DNA of 17,075 nucleotides, from positions 1-17,075 of the forward strand of contig JAEZCY010000141.1 in NCBI GenBank assembly GCA_023429845.1, in the 5' to 3' direction. The notes under the pieces were generated by a model. That model saw nothing but the letters and a program-made list of their open reading frames with translations, made no database searches and was not told the origin of the DNA. This document shows positions 13,617 through 17,075 of this stretch, one piece after another (within the stretch, counting starts at the first letter, position 1; the number at the start of each line of letters is the position of its first letter). The translations under genes and the position numbers were made by a program. This DNA is from Acidobacteriota bacterium (GTDB lineage: Bacteria; Acidobacteriota; Vicinamibacteria; Vicinamibacterales; Vicinamibacteraceae).

Positions 13617-16600
13617 CGCCCGAACCCTCCTCGCCGCGGACGCGGGCCACCGAGCTGCTCCGCGCAGCAGAGGAGGAGCTCGCCCTCGAGGCGCTGCACG
13701 CCGCCTCGTCGTCTCCGGCGATCGCCCGGTGGCTCTGTCTCGTCCCCACCTGGACGCCCAGGCTCGCGGAACGGTGCGGCTTGCCGGGATGGTCGGACCG
13801 CAGCGACCCCATGCAACTGGCTGCCTGGCGCGACGAGGGGATGGTCGAGAGCACGCTGACGGCACTGGCGATCGACGAGGCGGGGCAGTACGTGCCGACG
13901 CAGCGGCTCTTCTGGATGCCGCGCGACGCCCGTGCCGCGTGGCTGTCGCTCATCCTCGAGGAAGACGGCCGCGACAACGTCGCCGCGCTCATGCGTGATG
14001 TCGCGCGCCGGGTGCTCGAGCAGCCCCGGGATCACCATCTGCCGGCCGCGACGCTGCGCTGGGCGACGCTGGTGGCGGCAAGCGCGCCGCCTGCCCTCTC
14101 GCTCGGCTCCACGTTCGACACTGCACTCGATTCGGCGCTCTCGGCTGGCAGGCCGGACGAAGCCTGGTTGTGGATCGAGGCGCTGCAGCGTGTCGCCGAC
14201 GTGCTTCCCGGCGAGACCACGACACTGCACCAGCGCGCGGTGCGGCGTCTGGCGCTCTTCGATCGCGAACGGAACGACCGCGCGTTCCTGCGCGACTACC
14301 TGCCGCGCGCCACGCAGTTCGCTGACTGGCATGAGCTCCTGACCGGTCCCGACGCGTTGTGGGGTCTGCATTACCTGGGAGGTGGGGGCGTCGGCAAGAC
14401 CATGCTGATGCGCGCGCTCACATCGGGCACGAAGGAGCATCGTCCGCCAGGCTTCGACGCGCCCCCTGCGGTCTCGGCGCGCATCGACTTCGATCACATC
14501 GACCCGGCGTACCCGGCGCGAAAGCCCGGGCTGCTCTTCGCGCAACTGGCCGAAGAGCTGCGCCTGAAGGACGGAAGCGGCCACGCGGCGGCCCATTTTG
14601 CCCGCGTGTTCCAGGCCATCGCGTTCCTCCACGAGACCGAGATCGCGCAGGACGCGCAGGAGACGGCCATCGGCGAACTGGTCGAGGTGTTCGCGTGGGC
14701 CTGCGAGGCGCTCAGCGCAGGCTCCGGCTGCCGCGTGGTTCTCCTGCTGGACACGTGCGAGGAACTGGCGAGGCTCGGCCCGCACGGTCGTCTCCCCGAC
14801 AGCGTGCAGCGGACGTTCGCGCTGCTCGAGCGCCTGCACGCGAGGCTTCCCTCGCTCCGTGTGGTGCTCTGCGGCCGCCGGCCGCTGGCCGGCCGCTACG
14901 CAGACTCCGCGATCGTCTCGCCCGACCTGCCGGAGCGTCCATGGCTGCGGCTCCACCGGATGTTCCCGTTCTCCGAACAGGAAGCGAGAGCCTACCTGTC
15001 GAGGGCGGGCGTTCCCGACGTCCTGGTGCCGCCCGTTCTCGCGCGCAGCACTGCAGCCGCGTCGTCGGCGTCGCTCGGGCTGCCGGCGCAACGCGAGGCG
15101 CCGCGGTACAGCCCGTTCAGCCTGTCGATGTACGCCACGTGGGTGACACGGGCGCCAGGCGCAGTGTCGGCCGAGACGATCCTCCACGACCCGGTGGATC
15201 ACTTCGTCCGCATCCGCATCCTCGACCGCATCCACAACCCCGATGTGCGTCGCCTGCTGCCTCATGTGGCGTTGCTCGGGCGCTTCGACGAGGCCACTCT
15301 CCGCGCCTGCGGCGAGATGCGGGCCGAGGCGGGCGATGCCGTCTGTCGCGAGATTGCCTCGCAGGAGTGGATTGCGCGTCTTGCCGGTGGCTACTACGCC
15401 GTCGAGGGCGAGCTGCGAGCCCGGCTGCTGCGCTACTTCCGGCAGGAAGCGCCCCAGGAACTCCATGCCGCGCGTCGTCGGCTGCTCGCGCACGCGGCGA
15501 CGACGCTGGCGCGCACACCTGACGGCGAGCGGTTCGACGACTCGCTCGCGCAGGCGTTCGTGCAACTGCAGGCACACGACCGCGCCGGCGTCCTCGGCGC
15601 CTGGCGCCTTCTCGACGACCGGATCGTGAACACCGGCGATGTCGACTGGGGCGAGCGCGTGCTGGGCCGCCTGCTCGCCGCCGATCCCGCGGATGACGTG
15701 GCGTTCGACCGCGGCGCGCTGGGCGCGTTCATGACGACGTACGCGGAATGCCTGCTGCGCCGCACGGGCGGCACGGCGGGCACCGACGCGTGGGGCCAGG
15801 CCTGGGACTTCGCTCAGGCTCTGGACCCGGGGGATGTTCGTGATGCCGTGCTCGTGCGTGCGGCAAGCGGCGCGCTCGCCCAGTCGCTCACCGTGCCAGG
15901 CGCCGGGGCCGAGTTCGACACCTGGGCCGTGCGGCTGTCCAACCTGCTCGCCGAACGGCGAGGTGCGGTGACGCAACCCGCGCTCGTCGCACCCGTCATC
16001 GCCGCTCTGCTGTCCTGCGCGGACGGCATCGAGCGGCGTGGCGAGCTCGACGCGGCTCCGCCGGCGCTCGAGCGCATCGCCGGCATCGTGGCCGACGTGC
16101 GTCGCGCCCCCGAACGTGCGCTTGCACTGACGTGCGTCGCCCGCTTTGCGGCCCGCCGGCAGGATGCCGACGTGGCCCGACTGCGCTTCGCGGCTGCGCT
16201 GGAAACGGTGGCAGGCGAGCACGGGCAGTCCGTCGTGCCGTGCCTGCACTGGCCCGCCACGCTCGACGCGTCGTCGTGGGTGGCGCTGGAGGCCATCCGG
16301 GGGCTTGTCGGGCTCGAGCCGAAGGAGGACACGCTCGCCCGTCTCGATCGGCTGCCGCCTGTTTCGCAGCCCGCCGTGGCGATCCGGCTCGCATCGCTCC
16401 GCCTGACGCTGCTCGGCGCGATCGGCGTGCCCGCACTGGGCGACTCCGCGCCCGCCGTGCGCAGTGTGAGTGCGGCCGGTCATGAGCATGCCGGGCCGGT
16501 GAACGCGGCGCAGCTGGCGGTGCTCCCTGCCGCCGTCGTGCACGCCCGCGACCTCGTCGAATGCGGTCGGCCGTCGGAGGGCGTCCAGCACCTTCGGGAG

Positions 16601-17075
16601 TTCGCGTCGGTAGCCGCAAGCAGGCGCTCCACCGCCCTCGTCCGAGCCGTCGAGGGCGTGTACGTCGACGCGATCACGCGCATGCGGCTCGGCGAGTTCG
16701 GGTTCCTCGCCCGTCATCTTGCCGGCGGCGCGGGCATCCTGCCCCTGGCGGAACGGGAGCGCATGCGGGCGTTCCTGCCGGACATCTCCGTTGCCAGCGT
16801 CTCCGAGGAGCCGCGGACCCGCGCCGACCGGCACGCTATCTGGCGTGCGCGTCGGGCCTTCGACGACAAGACGCGCGTGGCGCTCGCCAGGTGGGGGCAT
16901 CGGTTCCTGACGGCGCCCGTGGCCGCTGAGGGGCTCGGGGAGTTCGCGAGAGCATCCGTGGCGCTGGATCTCGTCGAATGCAGTGAACTCGGCGCGAAGG
17001 TGGAGCCCGCGTCGCACGACCTCGCTCCAGAGTCGCCGGAGCATTGGTGGAACCGGCATCCGGCGTTGCCCGAGC
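13613..17075 (+). CDS. Large STAND-type NTPase, partial (runs off window end)
   Basis: At least 1154 residues, open from the ATG at 13613 to the window edge without a stop. The start overlaps the CHAT stop by ATGA and has GGAGG (13598-13602) upstream. Residues 1-~240 form an unrecognised, mostly helical N-terminal domain (for example RLFWMPRDARAAWL at 98-111). The NTPase core carries an intact Walker A GGGGVGKT (256-263), Walker B VVLLLDTCEE (375-384, D380) and a sensor-like strand LRVVLCGRRPL (415-425). FPFSEQEARAYL (~452-463) resembles the helical lid of STAND/NACHT-like proteins. From ~540 on it is alanine/leucine-rich and helical, probably TPR-like sensor repeats. No protease or nuclease domain is seen, so it likely acts as the switch/sensor for the two upstream proteases. 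The long antisense frame over this gene is a GC artefact. Confidence 0.88.
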   Translation, partial: MTPEPSSPRTRATELLRAAEEELALEALHAASSSPAIARWLCLVPTWTPRLAERCGLPGWSDRSDPMQLAAWRDEGMVESTLTALAIDEAGQYVPTQRLFWMPRDARAAWLSLILEEDGRDNVAALMRDVARRVLEQPRDHHLPAATLRWATLVAASAPPALSLGSTFDTALDSALSAGRPDEAWLWIEALQRVADVLPGETTTLHQRAVRRLALFDRERNDRAFLRDYLPRATQFADWHELLTGPDALWGLHYLGGGGVGKTMLMRALTSGTKEHRPPGFDAPPAVSARIDFDHIDPAYPARKPGLLFAQLAEELRLKDGSGHAAAHFARVFQAIAFLHETEIAQDAQETAIGELVEVFAWACEALSAGSGCRVVLLLDTCEELARLGPHGRLPDSVQRTFALLERLHARLPSLRVVLCGRRPLAGRYADSAIVSPDLPERPWLRLHRMFPFSEQEARAYLSRAGVPDVLVPPVLARSTAAASSASLGLPAQREAPRYSPFSLSMYATWVTRAPGAVSAETILHDPVDHFVRIRILDRIHNPDVRRLLPHVALLGRFDEATLRACGEMRAEAGDAVCREIASQEWIARLAGGYYAVEGELRARLLRYFRQEAPQELHAARRRLLAHAATTLARTPDGERFDDSLAQAFVQLQAHDRAGVLGAWRLLDDRIVNTGDVDWGERVLGRLLAADPADDVAFDRGALGAFMTTYAECLLRRTGGTAGTDAWGQAWDFAQALDPGDVRDAVLVRAASGALAQSLTVPGAGAEFDTWAVRLSNLLAERRGAVTQPALVAPVIAALLSCADGIERRGELDAAPPALERIAGIVADVRRAPERALALTCVARFAARRQDADVARLRFAAALETVAGEHGQSVVPCLHWPATLDASSWVALEAIRGLVGLEPKEDTLARLDRLPPVSQPAVAIRLASLRLTLLGAIGVPALGDSAPAVRSVSAAGHEHAGPVNAAQLAVLPAAVVHARDLVECGRPSEGVQHLREFASVAASRRSTALVRAVEGVYVDAITRMRLGEFGFLARHLAGGAGILPLAERERMRAFLPDISVASVSEEPRTRADRHAIWRARRAFDDKTRVALARWGHRFLTAPVAAEGLGEFARASVALDLVECSELGAKVEPASHDLAPESPEHWWNRHPALPE

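Noticed and set aside
13544..17059. 1171-codon minus-strand open frame antisense to the STAND gene
   Set aside because: It lies opposite a plus frame that has Walker A and B motifs, a ribosome site and an ATGA overlap. Its composition (R, H, G, Q rich, no domains) is typical of an antisense frame in GC-rich DNA.

Overview
This is a high-GC window with strong G/C bias at third codon positions. It most likely comes from an acidobacterium, probably the Vicinamibacteria/Luteitalea side. The main pointer is the first gene pair: a PadR regulator overlapping a duplicated MacB/FtsX permease with the N-terminal prefix typical of the acidobacterial 'ADOP' orphan permeases, a pairing greatly expanded in that phylum. 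The assignment comes from family knowledge, not from a search.

Layout. (1) Positions 39-3058, minus strand: padR-ADOP operon with a 4-base ATGA overlap and a sigma70-like promoter overlapped by an inverted repeat that could be the PadR operator. (2) 3059-3381: intergenic region with the promoter, a GC-rich perfect hairpin and about three copies of a degenerate 29-bp tandem repeat. (3) 3382-4347, minus: exported YdjC/ChbG-type carbohydrate deacetylase, possibly leaderless. (4) 4475-9194, minus: tight three-gene operon, in transcription order a 649-aa RoxA-like di-haem cytochrome c, an old-yellow-enzyme-type flavoprotein with a C-terminal Fe-S cysteine set, and a second, shorter di-haem cytochrome c. 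(5) 9195-9392: divergent intergenic region with a 9-bp perfect inverted repeat. (6) 9393-17075 and beyond, plus strand: three-gene operon of a cytoplasmic subtilisin-like (S8) protease, a CHAT (caspase-like) protease fused to a STAND-like P-loop domain whose Walker A lysine is lost, and a very large STAND-type NTPase with intact Walker A and B. The last gene overlaps the second by ATGA and runs off the right edge.

The most interesting part is region 6. Two different proteases (S8 and CHAT), a pseudo-NTPase and an active signalling NTPase are co-transcribed, none with an export signal. This is the architecture expected of an NTP-controlled, protease-effector conflict or programmed-cell-death system. 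I infer that the STAND protein senses and switches, its relation to the CHAT-fused pseudo-ATPase relays the signal, and CHAT and/or S8 proteolysis is the output. Targets and trigger cannot be read from the sequence.

Region 4 looks like a periplasmic oxidative module: two related cytochromes of the RoxA/di-haem peroxidase superfamily flanking a cytosolic alkene/enone-reductase-like enzyme. No tRNA, rRNA, CRISPR array, insertion sequence or transposase was seen. The many long antisense open frames are products of the high GC content.
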